Source: Desertivirga brevis (GTDB lineage Bacteria; Bacteroidota; Bacteroidia; Sphingobacteriales; Sphingobacteriaceae). From it: 64,000 nucleotides of DNA. Positions 17,426 through 26,374 of the stretch are shown piece by piece; within the stretch, counting starts at the first letter, position 1; each line of letters opens with the position of its first letter. The stretch is from NCBI RefSeq assembly GCF_017355835.1, contig NZ_JAFEWF010000001.1:1674001-1738000 (forward strand), read 5' to 3'. A model generated the notes under the pieces. The model saw nothing but the letters and a program-made list of their open reading frames with translations, did not search any database and was not told where the DNA came from. The position numbers and the translations under genes are program-made.

Positions 17426-19726
17426 TTATTTAAATCGCCAGGCATTTTCGGCTTCCATCCCATGCATAGCGGATACTGAGAACGGCTTATCTTGCTCCCT
17501 TGTGCCTCTCGTCTGGGCCGGCTTATTACTCATGTTAAACTTCAAGGTTCCTCCGTTTATCAAATCCGAGTACCTGATATAATTTTGGCTATATACTTTA
17601 CCATTCAAGTTTGCTGACTGGATGTATACATTATCAGCAGAGTTATTAGATGCATCAATAATAAACTTCTTACCGTTTTCAAGAGTTATGGTAGTTTTAT
17701 TAAATACGGGACTTCCTATCACGTATTCATCGGTGCCCGGACATACGCTGTAAAATCCTAAAGCACTCAGTACATACCAGGAAGAAGTTTGTCCCTGATC
17801 TTCGTCGCCAGGATATCCATTCTCAGTAGCATTATAGAGCTTTTTCATCACGTTCCTTGCATGATATTGAGCCTTCCAGGGCTGACCAGAATAATTGTAC
17901 AAATAGACCATATGTTGAATGGGTTGATTTCCATGAGCATATTGCCCCATATTAGCCATTTTCATTTCAGTCATTTCGTGGATCAAGCCACGATAGGTTC
18001 CTACTTTAAAATCTCCTGGATGAGAAAAAACAGAGTCGAGTTTCGCATTAAAACTAGCTTCTCCCTGCATCAGATTGATGAGGCCTTTAACATCATGAAA
18101 TACTGACCATTGCCAGTGCCATGCAGATCCCTCCGTGAATGGTCCGCCCCATTCTGTAGGATCGAAGTTCGGCTGCCACTCGCCTTTTGCATTCCGACCG
18201 CGCATAAAGCGGGAAGAAGAATCGTATACGTTCTTATAATTAAACATCTGACGAGAGAACACATCCTGATAGAACTTATTGCCGGTGGCCCTTGCCAATT
18301 GATAACCACAGAAATCATCATAAGCATATTCGAGGGTTTTAGCTGTTGCTTCACCGTACTCAGGATAAGGCACATACCCTAACTGATAATATTCTTTCCA
18401 GCCATGGCGGCCATTTGCTGGCCCCCATGGACCTTTATTAGTTGCTTCATGGTAGTAAGCGTCCAAAGCTTTTTCAGGATCAAAAGTCCTAATCCCTTTC
18501 ACCCAGGCATCAGTCAACAAGGAAATAGCATGATTCCCGATCATACTGCCACCTTCTCCCGGAAAAGACCAGGAAGGCAACCAACCGCATTGATCTTTGG
18601 CATCAAGCATGGCCTGCATGTACCTGCCCTGCATCGTAGGATGTAGTATCGCAGTAAGCGGAAACTGAGCTCTGAAAGTATCCCAAAAACCTGTGTCGGT
18701 ATACATATAGCCTTTGTGAATTTTGCCATCATAGGCGCTATAGTAATAAGGCTCTCCGTTCTTATCGTACTCGAAAAACTGACGAGAGAATAAACTCGCC
18801 CTGAAGAAGCAGGAGTAGAATGTAGCTTTATCTTCCTCTGAACCTCCTTCTACCAGGATCCTGTTAAGATGCTTATTCCAAACCGTTTCAGCAGCAGCCT
18901 TCGTTTCTTCCAACTTTTTGAATTTACCGAGTTCCCGGCTTAAAGTGAGTTCTGCCTGTTCTGTACTTATGTACGAGGAGACCACCTTAGCCTGAACCTG
19001 TTCTCCATCTTTAAATTGGATATAGGCTCCAACGCCTTCTCCCTCCCCTGAGTCATTCGATTTATTAATAGAATTATTTCGATTCTCCCAGGTCCCGTAG
19101 CTTTTGAAGGGCTTGTCAAAAACAATTACAAAGTAGTTTCTGAAATTACCAGGAACGTAGTGGCCATTATTAACCCATCCAATTATCTTACGCTCTTTTG
19201 GGAATATTTTCACCATGCTCATTTTAGTATAGCCATCCAGCACTATGAATGAATTTCCTTTTTCAGGAAAGCTAAATCTCAAATGAGCTCCTCTTTCTGT
19301 AGGAGAAATTTCAGTATTAATTCCGTTCTCGAACTTCACCTGATAATAATGCGGTTTAGCTGTTTCCTTTTGATGACTGAATTCTGAAGCTCTTTTATCT
19401 TCATTTACCTCTAATCTCAACACCGGCATTAGGGAAAAAACAGCGTAATCATTACTCCATGAACTGCATTGGTGGGCTTGCTGAAAGCCCCGTATTGTCT
19501 TCTTCTCATACTGATACTTCCACCCGTCGCCATTTCGGCCAGTTTGAGGACTCCAGGTATTCATACCGAATGGAAGGGCGGTTGTCGGGTAGGTGTTTCC
19601 CCTGGTTATTTCATGCTTCGAATTAGTACCCTGGAGGGTATTCACGTATTTAACTAAATAAGGAGTGTCTGCATTAGCATGCAGGCTAACTAGAAATAAT
19701 AGTACGAAATAGTAGTAAATCTTCAT
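17426..19726 (-). CDS. GH92 family alpha-mannosidase (second copy)
   Basis: A 766-residue exported enzyme with a signal peptide (about 1-19, ending LHANA). It follows the same domain plan as its neighbour: beta-sandwich with VNTLQGTNSKHEITRGNTYP and PFGMNTWSPQTGRNGDGW, then the (alpha/alpha)6 domain with DTGFWDTFRAQFPL, TEGSAWHWQWSVFHDVKGL, AHGNQPIQHMVYLYNYSGQP and GDEDQGQTSSWYVLSALGFY. The two GH92 proteins are clearly paralogous but well diverged, so they probably differ in linkage preference. Both keep GNQPIQH in the region tied to +1-site specificity. It is the first enzyme gene after the SusC/D and lipoprotein block, preceded by a possible terminator (19757-19791) that could reduce its expression relative to the binding proteins. 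Confidence 0.95.
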   Translation of the reverse strand: MKIYYYFVLLFLVSLHANADTPYLVKYVNTLQGTNSKHEITRGNTYPTTALPFGMNTWSPQTGRNGDGWKYQYEKKTIRGFQQAHQCSSWSNDYAVFSLMPVLRLEVNEDKRASEFSHQKETAKPHYYQVKFENGINTEISPTERGAHLRFSFPEKGNSFIVLDGYTKMSMVKIFPKERKIIGWVNNGHYVPGNFRNYFVIVFDKPFKSYGTWENRNNSINKSNDSGEGEGVGAYIQFKDGEQVQAKVVSSYISTEQAELTLSRELGKFKKLEETKAAAETVWNKHLNRILVEGGSEEDKATFYSCFFRASLFSRQFFEYDKNGEPYYYSAYDGKIHKGYMYTDTGFWDTFRAQFPLTAILHPTMQGRYMQAMLDAKDQCGWLPSWSFPGEGGSMIGNHAISLLTDAWVKGIRTFDPEKALDAYYHEATNKGPWGPANGRHGWKEYYQLGYVPYPEYGEATAKTLEYAYDDFCGYQLARATGNKFYQDVFSRQMFNYKNVYDSSSRFMRGRNAKGEWQPNFDPTEWGGPFTEGSAWHWQWSVFHDVKGLINLMQGEASFNAKLDSVFSHPGDFKVGTYRGLIHEMTEMKMANMGQYAHGNQPIQHMVYLYNYSGQPWKAQYHARNVMKKLYNATENGYPGDEDQGQTSSWYVLSALGFYSVCPGTDEYVIGSPVFNKTTITLENGKKFIIDASNNSADNVYIQSANLNGKVYSQNYIRYSDLINGGTLKFNMSNKPAQTRGTREQDKPFSVSAMHGMEAENAWRFK

Positions 19727-19756
19727 ATATTCTTCGTTTACACGAAATCAAAAAGC

Positions 19757-19791
19757 GGAAAAAGCAAGCCTTTATTTATTTAGACCTGCTT
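19757..19791 (-). terminator. Possible terminator / attenuating hairpin before the GH92 genes
   Basis: A 9-bp stem with two G:U pairs (arms 19783-19791 and 19762-19770) and a 12-nt A/T loop is followed by T-run on the minus strand. It lies in the 71-nt gap after the PKD-F5/8 lipoprotein gene. Confidence 0.5.
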
Positions 19792-19797
19792 ATAAAT

Positions 19798-20670
19798 TTA
19801 AGGCTGACTGGCGTTAATTGTCCACTCGGAGAACTGAACAGCGTCAGATCCTCTGTTAGCAGTAATTTGTATTCGATAATACGTGAACGCTGTATTATTT
19901 GCCGTTATGTGAAAAATACGTTGTCTTCTACGTGGTGAAGTAGCTGGTTCAGTTACCGGCTCGCCAAGATCAGGGCGGGTAACCCATTCGAAGTTCGTTC
20001 TTGTATCGACCACCGTCCATGTAACACCATCGTTCGACCCTTCGAAAGTCCAGGATTTTGGATCACGGTCAGGGGCATCGTTACCTGAAATAAATGTATA
20101 TGCTTTCGCTACGATCGGCTCCGCAAATTGGAACGTTAACACCAAAGGGGTAGCTGATAAATTCAATCCTCCTGCAAGGAATTTAGTCAAAGGATCTCCA
20201 TCGATCGCTTTTAGAGAGCCTTCCCCTCCTCCTGCACCAGCACCGTTGTCCTTTGATACGGTTAGTTGTCCTCCCTTTGTTAGGATATAATTTTCTCCCA
20301 CAGAATCAGGGTTAAAAACGGGGTTCCTTAGATAAATTGGCACTTCCTTTTTGGAAGACAAGCCTTTTGCATTCCTGGCTGTAAGGATAATTCTAAACCT
20401 GCCCCATCTTTTATAGGTATGTACCACAGAATCTGTGGTTGCGAGGCTATCATCTCCCAGCTGCCAGTACAGGCTCGTATAATTGAGTGATTTACTTTTG
20501 AAAGTGATCTTCTGTGGATCGGTTGGAGAAACTTCATATGTGAAGTCAGCGATAGGGTATACTACGGGTTCTTCTTCCACCACTGCAGTAGAGCTGCTAT
20601 CTTTCTTACACATGGTTAATCCCAGGGTAACTAAAAGCAGAGCTGCGAGTAAAATATTTTTAGTTTTCAT
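19798..20670 (-). CDS. PKD domain plus F5/8-type (discoidin-like) surface lipoprotein
   Basis: A 290-residue lipoprotein (signal about 1-20, lipobox LTMC then KKDSSS). Residues about 40-120 form a PKD domain (IADFTYEVSPTD, YWQLGDDSLATTDSVVHTY, GRFRIILTARNAKG). Residues about 135-290 form a galactose-binding F5/8 C-like domain (AIDGDPLTKFLAGG, FISGNDAPDRDPKSWTFEGS, WTVVDTRT, YYRIQITANRGSDAVQFSEW). Such proteins act as surface glycan-binding proteins that feed the SusC/D complex. The F5/8 module is closely related to the C-terminal module of the FAS1 protein at 32237-33361 in the same locus. It is the last lipoprotein of the operon before the GH92 enzymes. Confidence 0.85.
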   Translation of the reverse strand: MKTKNILLAALLLVTLGLTMCKKDSSSTAVVEEEPVVYPIADFTYEVSPTDPQKITFKSKSLNYTSLYWQLGDDSLATTDSVVHTYKRWGRFRIILTARNAKGLSSKKEVPIYLRNPVFNPDSVGENYILTKGGQLTVSKDNGAGAGGGEGSLKAIDGDPLTKFLAGGLNLSATPLVLTFQFAEPIVAKAYTFISGNDAPDRDPKSWTFEGSNDGVTWTVVDTRTNFEWVTRPDLGEPVTEPATSPRRRQRIFHITANNTAFTYYRIQITANRGSDAVQFSEWTINASQP

Positions 20671-20691
20671 TTCGTTTACCAGTTTTAATTG

Positions 20692-20726
20692 AAGGATATA
20701 GAAAGTTTTTTCCTTTCCATATCCTT
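20692..20726 (-). other. Intercistronic hairpin
   Basis: A 14-bp inverted repeat with one G:U pair on the minus-strand RNA (20692-20705 with 20713-20726, 7-nt loop) fills the gap between two lipoprotein genes. No T-run follows on the minus strand, so RNA processing or 3'-end protection is more likely than termination. Confidence 0.6.
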
Positions 20727-20735
20727 ATTGTCGAA

Positions 20736-22160
20736 TCATTTTTCGGGAGCCGGGAATAATTGGGTTTGTGGAATTATTTGCCTTCCAATACCTGCAGAAG
20801 GCACTTCATATTGCAATCTAGCCTGTTGACCACCTACATTTTCGCGATGGTGAGCTTCAATTGTGTATCGTTCCCCTCGCTCAAGGAATATGGTAGCTTT
20901 CCTCGTAGGTATATCCCAACGATCAGTAAAGTCGTCAATAATAGCAACTCCATTTATGAATAATCTCGAACCATCATCCCAGTCCGTCTGGTAGAAAGTA
21001 TACTGTCCTCTAACAGGAGCTAAAAATTCCCCTTTCCATCTTGAGGAGTAATTATCAAACATTCCGGCACTGCCTACCCAATCGCCACCAAAATCAACCG
21101 TGGCATCAATTCGTGTTAAAGTTGGCTTGCGGCCATCGAAATCAAGCTGCTGATTATCCTTATAATATTCGGCTCTTAATCCAGTTCCATCGCCCACAAT
21201 AAAAGAGTTATTATCCAGGTTTATTGAAGGATCCAGAAGTAGAATTACATAATTGTTTGTCGGGTGGAGAACATGCCGCGACGGATTTCTAAGTTTAAGA
21301 GCCAGTGCCATTTTTTTATTTGCAGCCATATTCGCATCAAATACTCTCCAGGGAATTCTAACAGAAAGATTCCCTGTATTGACATTCGACTTGAAATTTA
21401 TATTTGTATCCACCTCGTAATCAGGAAGCAAAATTGCATTAGTGAACCTTGGGTCTGTTGCAATTAATTTGCTAATCGTATCTACATCACTGAAAGCTTT
21501 TACAGAAAAAGGCTTACCTGCAACCCCACCTAAGTTTACTCCAAGAGGAATGTTAACCCCGGCACTAGTCACCGAATAATCTGTCCCGCGACCAATTTCG
21601 AAAACAGTACCACCGCCCTTAGCTATGGATAAGTAGTGGATATCTTCCAATTTAGTTACATCCCTGGTGTCAATCACAACAATAATGGTTGATTTAGAGG
21701 GATCTATTGAATTTCCCTTTCCTGCGTTAGTGAGTCTGAAAGCAGCAGCAACTTTTTTAGGAAAATGTTGTTCAATTCCAGTCATTTTAAATCCTATCAA
21801 CACTGTAGCCGAATCGGTCCCGTATGGTACGTTTATTACATTCGGGTATTCTAAGGAATTAGAAGGCATCGCTATTGTATTTTGCAGGGTATTATTAGCG
21901 ATGAGTTTATTTAGTGTATCTGTTGTAGGTTCAATGCTTACCTGAAAAGCTTTACCTGCCGGTCCAGACAATTTTACTCTTATCGGCACCATAACCAGAT
22001 CATTATCTTTAGTCATTGATGCAACACTTGCACCATCAGCTGCTACTACTCTACCGGTAGCTGAAACAGAATCAAAAGTCTCAAGCTCCTCTTCTTTACA
22101 TCCGGAAATTGCAACAGCCATTATGCTTGCCAGGAATATTTTCTTTACTATTTGTATCAT
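20736..22160 (-). CDS. Surface lipoprotein: two DUF1735-like domains plus PA14
   Basis: A 474-residue lipoprotein (lipobox AISGC, then KEEELETF). Residues about 30-165 and about 170-315 are two related Ig-like domains of the DUF1735 / BT_3987-N type, marked by repeated themes (VPIRVKLSGPAGKAFQVSI and VNIPLGVNLGGVAGKPFSV; DTLNKLIANNTL and DTISKLIATDPRF). Residues about 325-470 form a PA14 domain (GLRAEYYKDNQ, YTFYQTDWDDGSRLFINGV, ERYTIEAHHREN). DUF1735 domains in Bacteroidota usually carry a glycosidase or binding domain on the cell surface; PA14 often binds carbohydrates. No catalytic domain is present, so a glycan-binding role is inferred. It sits 57 nt after the pseudo-phosphatase gene. Confidence 0.85.
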   Translation of the reverse strand: MIQIVKKIFLASIMAVAISGCKEEELETFDSVSATGRVVAADGASVASMTKDNDLVMVPIRVKLSGPAGKAFQVSIEPTTDTLNKLIANNTLQNTIAMPSNSLEYPNVINVPYGTDSATVLIGFKMTGIEQHFPKKVAAAFRLTNAGKGNSIDPSKSTIIVVIDTRDVTKLEDIHYLSIAKGGGTVFEIGRGTDYSVTSAGVNIPLGVNLGGVAGKPFSVKAFSDVDTISKLIATDPRFTNAILLPDYEVDTNINFKSNVNTGNLSVRIPWRVFDANMAANKKMALALKLRNPSRHVLHPTNNYVILLLDPSINLDNNSFIVGDGTGLRAEYYKDNQQLDFDGRKPTLTRIDATVDFGGDWVGSAGMFDNYSSRWKGEFLAPVRGQYTFYQTDWDDGSRLFINGVAIIDDFTDRWDIPTRKATIFLERGERYTIEAHHRENVGGQQARLQYEVPSAGIGRQIIPQTQLFPAPEK

Positions 22161-22217
22161 AATTAATTGCCTTATTATGTTATCAGAAGCATATCTTATT
22201 AAATAATACCAAATTGA

Positions 22218-23957
22218 TTATTGATCCAGCCAAACTCTTCCATCAAGCTGCCAAATAGCCTTACGGGGAATACGGAACCAGCTTATAATTTGAGCCGGTA
22301 TATCTGCGTTTTGAGGCACCATATTAGACAATGCAGCTGTCGAAGGCGAACAGATCAGATCGTTAAAACCTTTCCATTCGTAGCTCCCGGTTAATTTAAA
22401 GTGATTTTCCAGAGGACTAAGGTCCTTGATCTCCCCCCCGGAGGCATCTAGTCCTGGCCAGTATCCGGCGAGAAATCTATAGTAAGGATGAGTTTCATCG
22501 ACAGCAGTTTCGCAGGCATAATTCTTAATTACCGCATCAGGTAAAGATGTTCTCCAAATTCGAATATCAGCTACCTGTACATCGCTCTCTCCGTGCCCGT
22601 TACCAGGAATGAAACCTAATGTAAGAGGTGCTCTTGTTTTGAAATTCCCCCAATCGGTGACATCCATTTCAGAACCGAAATATACCCCGTCTGTATAAGT
22701 ACGAATGTATCTTCTATTATTTCTTTTCTCTAATTTTGCCGCAATATGGTTCCAGGTTCCTCTTCCAAGGTCCTGCCCGCGCTGCTGCCCGCGACGGTCG
22801 CCATTGTCACCCCGCAGGTAAATTTGCCAGAAGGTCTCTTCCAGAAAAATACACCAACCTTTTTCATTATCTATCGGATGATTGCCAGACCACTCATTCA
22901 TTTTACCCAGGACGGAAGGATAGTTCTGCCTATAGCTGCCATCTTTTCTCGGATCATTCTTTTTGATCTTTAATTCGATTGTAAATCCTGCAGTATCCTG
23001 GAAGTTATAAAGCTCTTCTGTACTTTCATTAGAGGGAACATTTCCATGGACACCTCCCTCCCTGCCAAATAACCTTACAGTAGTTCCTACAAATCGATTA
23101 CCAGTATAAGGCTTCGTAATTCCTTTCTGAACGTATTTTGCAGCATAAAAAATGGTAAATGTATTTGCTGCAGTATTACTAAAAACAGTATTATCATTCT
23201 GATTTGCCGGTAACGTATAAGCTCCGCCAGTACTGGAGGTTACAACTACCAGCCAATTCTCGTCCTTATATTTGGGCCGGCTTCTCAGCGCAGTCAGAAC
23301 TTCCCCTACCTGTGCGTCAAACTTCTCGATGGCTGCTTTATACTCGGGAATTGAATTATCAAAACCGTACTGATTCCCGGCCTTATCCACTTCTGTGAAA
23401 TGAGCAACAACAAAAGAAGCTGAATCCGTTTTCAAATTGTTCACGACGTTTGCTTTTACTTCTTCATCTGTATTCAATAGGGTGTGAGCATTAGTGCCAT
23501 GAGTAAAATTTGTATTAAATACCTCAGAAGATGAAAATGCTACAGTTTTAACATTAGGATTCTCCTGTTTAACGAGGTCAAATACAAGAGGAAATTTATC
23601 TAGATGGTCGTTAGTGAAATCTAAATCAGTCACACCGTGTTTCTCCTTTCTTACTCCGGTAAGCATATCCGCCCAGTTATTGACCTCGGTAGTAAGATCT
23701 GGGTTGGCCAAGGAAAACCAAGAATAAATAGCATTGGGCAGTAGGGACTTAATGTTAGGAGTATTTGCATCACGTACAGACACACCTCTTGCTCCATCCG
23801 CTATGATATATAGCACTTTAGGATTTCCGTAAGCAACGGTAGCAGTGTCCTGATAATCCTTTTCAGCAATCACCCGCTCAAAATCTTTATTACAGGATGT
23901 TATGGTAAGCGTCAGCAGCAGGAAAGCACTGAGGCTGGTTAACAGACCTTTTTTCAT
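22218..23957 (-). CDS. Alkaline-phosphatase-fold lipoprotein with LamG-like (DUF4983) domain, catalytically eroded
   Basis: A 579-residue lipoprotein (lipobox TITSC, Cys22). Residues about 45-300 have the alkaline phosphatase / nucleotide pyrophosphatase fold: VLYIIADGARGVSVRDANTP, LTTEVNNWADMLTGV, EKHGVTDLD, AHFTEVDKAGNQYGFD. Residues about 310-490 are LamG-like (FTIELKIKKND, GWCIFLEETFWQIYLRG, WNHIAAKLEKR, DVQVADIRIWRTSLPD), and the tail matches DUF4983 proteins. Asp54 and Asp191 are kept, but the ligand His expected in DxxGHxxG is Asn (residue 195), and the DHG motif expected after VVVTS is STGG (241-245). It is therefore probably a binding protein rather than an enzyme. It lies in the lipoprotein block between the DUF5008 and DUF1735 genes. 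Confidence 0.82.
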   Translation of the reverse strand: MKKGLLTSLSAFLLLTLTITSCNKDFERVIAEKDYQDTATVAYGNPKVLYIIADGARGVSVRDANTPNIKSLLPNAIYSWFSLANPDLTTEVNNWADMLTGVRKEKHGVTDLDFTNDHLDKFPLVFDLVKQENPNVKTVAFSSSEVFNTNFTHGTNAHTLLNTDEEVKANVVNNLKTDSASFVVAHFTEVDKAGNQYGFDNSIPEYKAAIEKFDAQVGEVLTALRSRPKYKDENWLVVVTSSTGGAYTLPANQNDNTVFSNTAANTFTIFYAAKYVQKGITKPYTGNRFVGTTVRLFGREGGVHGNVPSNESTEELYNFQDTAGFTIELKIKKNDPRKDGSYRQNYPSVLGKMNEWSGNHPIDNEKGWCIFLEETFWQIYLRGDNGDRRGQQRGQDLGRGTWNHIAAKLEKRNNRRYIRTYTDGVYFGSEMDVTDWGNFKTRAPLTLGFIPGNGHGESDVQVADIRIWRTSLPDAVIKNYACETAVDETHPYYRFLAGYWPGLDASGGEIKDLSPLENHFKLTGSYEWKGFNDLICSPSTAALSNMVPQNADIPAQIISWFRIPRKAIWQLDGRVWLDQ

Positions 23958-23986
23958 ATCAATTAGTCAATTACAATTGGTTAAAT

Positions 23987-25591
23987 TTATTCTATCGTTA
24001 CCCGGATAATATTGTTCAACTCCTGATTGTCGAACCGGGTAAATCCGCCTATTAATAGCAGGGAGTTCTTCTGATCTGCATTCTTCATCTCGATCACATC
24101 ATTCAGGTTTCCCGAGAAGCGCCCCGTATTATTGTACTTGGTTGCTAAGGTCCCATCAGGATTCAGGATCATAAAGCCACTTCTGGAAATGCCACTGTAA
24201 GTTTTGAAACCTCCCGATACCACAACTAACCCGCTAGTCAACTGCTTCGCAAAATTTGCATAGCCTCCAGAGATCTCTTTAGCTATGAAAGAATTATCAG
24301 GAGAGCCGTTTGAATTAAGCATCGCTATGCCCGGCGAAACATGCCCATTATATCTTGTAAAACTTCCGGTGATCAAGTATTTACCCGTTAATTCATTATA
24401 GGTTAAAGAGCCTATATTGTTGTCGGTACCGCTTCCTACAGTAAAACTCCCGTCAATAGTTCCATCCGCATTTAAGCGAACTATATTGTTTGCCGCCTGT
24501 CCATCAAAGCGTGAAAATTTTCCGAATATTACCACTTTACCAGCCAGAGGACCGCTAGTATGCATATAGGAGTCGATGAATCCATTAGCGCCGGCTAAGG
24601 CCTTTCCTGTTTGGTCGAAACGATAGGTTTTATCGAGAGAGCCGTCAGCAGACAGGCGAATTATCTGCCTTACTTCTGTACTGTCCAGGATTATAGAATC
24701 CCTGGTTTGCAAATAATTCGGCTCGCTGTAAATACGCTTAACGTAATATCTGAAATTGCCTGTAGCGATAGCTTTATTATTAAAGGTATAGAGACGGTTG
24801 ATTGGAGCATCTGTACCGCCATTGAAGCGAGGGAAGAACTTTATAATCCCCGTTACCTTTTTCAAATAGGTGTCGTATTGTGCCGTATCAACGCTGCCGT
24901 TCGAGTTTACCGAGGTAATATTGCTTATACTACCTTGCTGTCCGTAACCGTTAAAAGCACCCGCCACAATAAACTTGCCTCCCATTTCTACAATAGAAGT
25001 CAAATCCCCATTAGCGGCCCTTCCTGTTCTAAAGGAGCGATCAAGCACTCCGTCATCAGAAATTTTGATAATCCTGTTCAGTGGACTTAATAAACCTTTA
25101 TTATCGTAATCAGTAAAAGCGCCCACAAGAATATTCCTACCATCAGCCATCTTATAGAATTGATTAATATGGCGATTAGATCCTGCAGTAGCCACGAAAG
25201 TTGGGTCGATATTGACTAGTCCATTAACCTTAAAATATGGTCCTATAACAACCTGGTCTTTTACTATGACAGACGTTACCCCTGAACTAGCATTTTCAGG
25301 AACTTTCACTTTTACAGATGATTCTGAAACCGAGAGTATCTGAGCGTCGACACCATTAAACTGAACCTGAACCTGATCTTTATACGGGAGCAGCCCTTTA
25401 ACAGGAATTGTAACTTCCGCTCCGCTTTCTCCATTTGCCGGACTAGGTAAAATCTCCCTGTTAATGGAAATCCCTAGCGGCTCTTTAGCTCCTTCATAAG
25501 GGTCTTCAAAAGTCTCTTCCTCTTTCTTACAACCGCCTACAAGTAGCGCTGTCAAGGAAATAACCGATAGTAGGTAATATATATTTTTCAT
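23987..25591 (-). CDS. DUF5008-type lipoprotein with IPT/TIG domain and delta-60-like beta-propeller
   Basis: I place the start at 25591 (MKNIYYLLSVIS), giving 534 residues, because a good GGGAGGAAA ribosome site lies just before it and the signal peptide begins there; a longer in-frame start at 25669 would overlap the previous gene. The lipobox is LVGGC. Residues about 55-125 look like an IPT/TIG Ig-fold (ESGAEVTIPVKGLLP, VQVQFNGVDAQILS, VKVPENASSGVTSV). From about 135 to the end there are 7-8 propeller repeats of the delta-60 type (DGRNILVGAFTDYDN, GGKFIVAGAFNGYGQ, GKYLITGSFTRYNGH, LLLIGGFTRFDNQ). It is probably a surface glycan-binding protein, 13 nt after the FAS1 gene. Confidence 0.82.
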   Translation of the reverse strand: MKNIYYLLSVISLTALLVGGCKKEEETFEDPYEGAKEPLGISINREILPSPANGESGAEVTIPVKGLLPYKDQVQVQFNGVDAQILSVSESSVKVKVPENASSGVTSVIVKDQVVIGPYFKVNGLVNIDPTFVATAGSNRHINQFYKMADGRNILVGAFTDYDNKGLLSPLNRIIKISDDGVLDRSFRTGRAANGDLTSIVEMGGKFIVAGAFNGYGQQGSISNITSVNSNGSVDTAQYDTYLKKVTGIIKFFPRFNGGTDAPINRLYTFNNKAIATGNFRYYVKRIYSEPNYLQTRDSIILDSTEVRQIIRLSADGSLDKTYRFDQTGKALAGANGFIDSYMHTSGPLAGKVVIFGKFSRFDGQAANNIVRLNADGTIDGSFTVGSGTDNNIGSLTYNELTGKYLITGSFTRYNGHVSPGIAMLNSNGSPDNSFIAKEISGGYANFAKQLTSGLVVVSGGFKTYSGISRSGFMILNPDGTLATKYNNTGRFSGNLNDVIEMKNADQKNSLLLIGGFTRFDNQELNNIIRVTIE

Positions 25592-25604
25592 AAAATTTCC
25601 TCCC

Positions 25605-26357
25605 TTAATTAGCTGAATTAGTATTGTTACGAGATAAGGCAACCTCTTGTATGAACTCATTGGCATCAAAACCGAACCATTCCTCGTTGCGCAGGGTGTG
25701 AACTATTCCATTCCTGGGTTGAATATCTGTAGAAGATGTTCGAACTGTTCTCCAATTATCGTCGGGACGGGAAGCATCAGGCACATAGGATATGGTAAGC
25801 TGTCTGTACCCCAGGTACTTGATCCCATTAGCCTCTCCATATTCAACGCCAATATTGAAAAGAGACTTGTCGAAAGAATGAAATAGCTGACCCGGAAACA
25901 TGTTCTTCTGATTGAAGTCAATCTGTGGGTAATCTTTTAGTTTATAGGCCTCACGGAACATATGGCGCTGCAAATATTTGCGCCATATGACAGAGTCGAT
26001 GTCCGAAAGCTTCCGTACCGGCTCAAGATTGAGATCCTTCAATCGGCCATTTAAGCTAAGATAGATTGTATCCCCTAATGGGCTTATGCGTGTTCCGATG
26101 AGATCGCGGATCCAGGTATCATTAGGAGCAAAAAAGGTAAAGTTTTCGTTTCTAAATGTACTTTCCAGTCCTGCGAGCTTTACAATTTGAGCTATTGTAT
26201 CAAATTGCACTGGCTTCGACTCGAGATACTGCAAAACGTCTCCATCAAATTCTGCGACAGCCTTTCCTCCATCTATATAATATTCATCCTGCTCACAAGC
26301 AGTTAACGCTAATAGCAGCGAAAAAATAAAAATCAAATTTTTCATACTTCTTATCAT
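25605..26357 (-). CDS. FAS1 (fasciclin) domain lipoprotein
   Basis: A 250-residue lipoprotein with lipobox ALTAC. One FAS1 domain covers about residues 40-235: YLESKPVQFDTIAQIVKLAGL, then FTFFAPNDTWIRDLIG, a middle RKYLQRHMFREAYKL, and the closing NGIVHTLRNEEWFGF. FAS1 domains are adhesion modules; in Bacteroidota PULs they accompany SusD genes and are assumed to be surface glycan-binding proteins. There are two possible starts, 26357 and 26345 (MKNLIFIF); neither has a strong ribosome site and both give the same mature lipoprotein. It follows SusD1 by 17 nt and parallels the FAS1-F5/8 gene that follows SusD2. Confidence 0.86.
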   Translation of the reverse strand: MIRSMKNLIFIFSLLLALTACEQDEYYIDGGKAVAEFDGDVLQYLESKPVQFDTIAQIVKLAGLESTFRNENFTFFAPNDTWIRDLIGTRISPLGDTIYLSLNGRLKDLNLEPVRKLSDIDSVIWRKYLQRHMFREAYKLKDYPQIDFNQKNMFPGQLFHSFDKSLFNIGVEYGEANGIKYLGYRQLTISYVPDASRPDDNWRTVRTSSTDIQPRNGIVHTLRNEEWFGFDANEFIQEVALSRNNTNSAN

Positions 26358-26374
26358 AAATATTTATGATTCGT

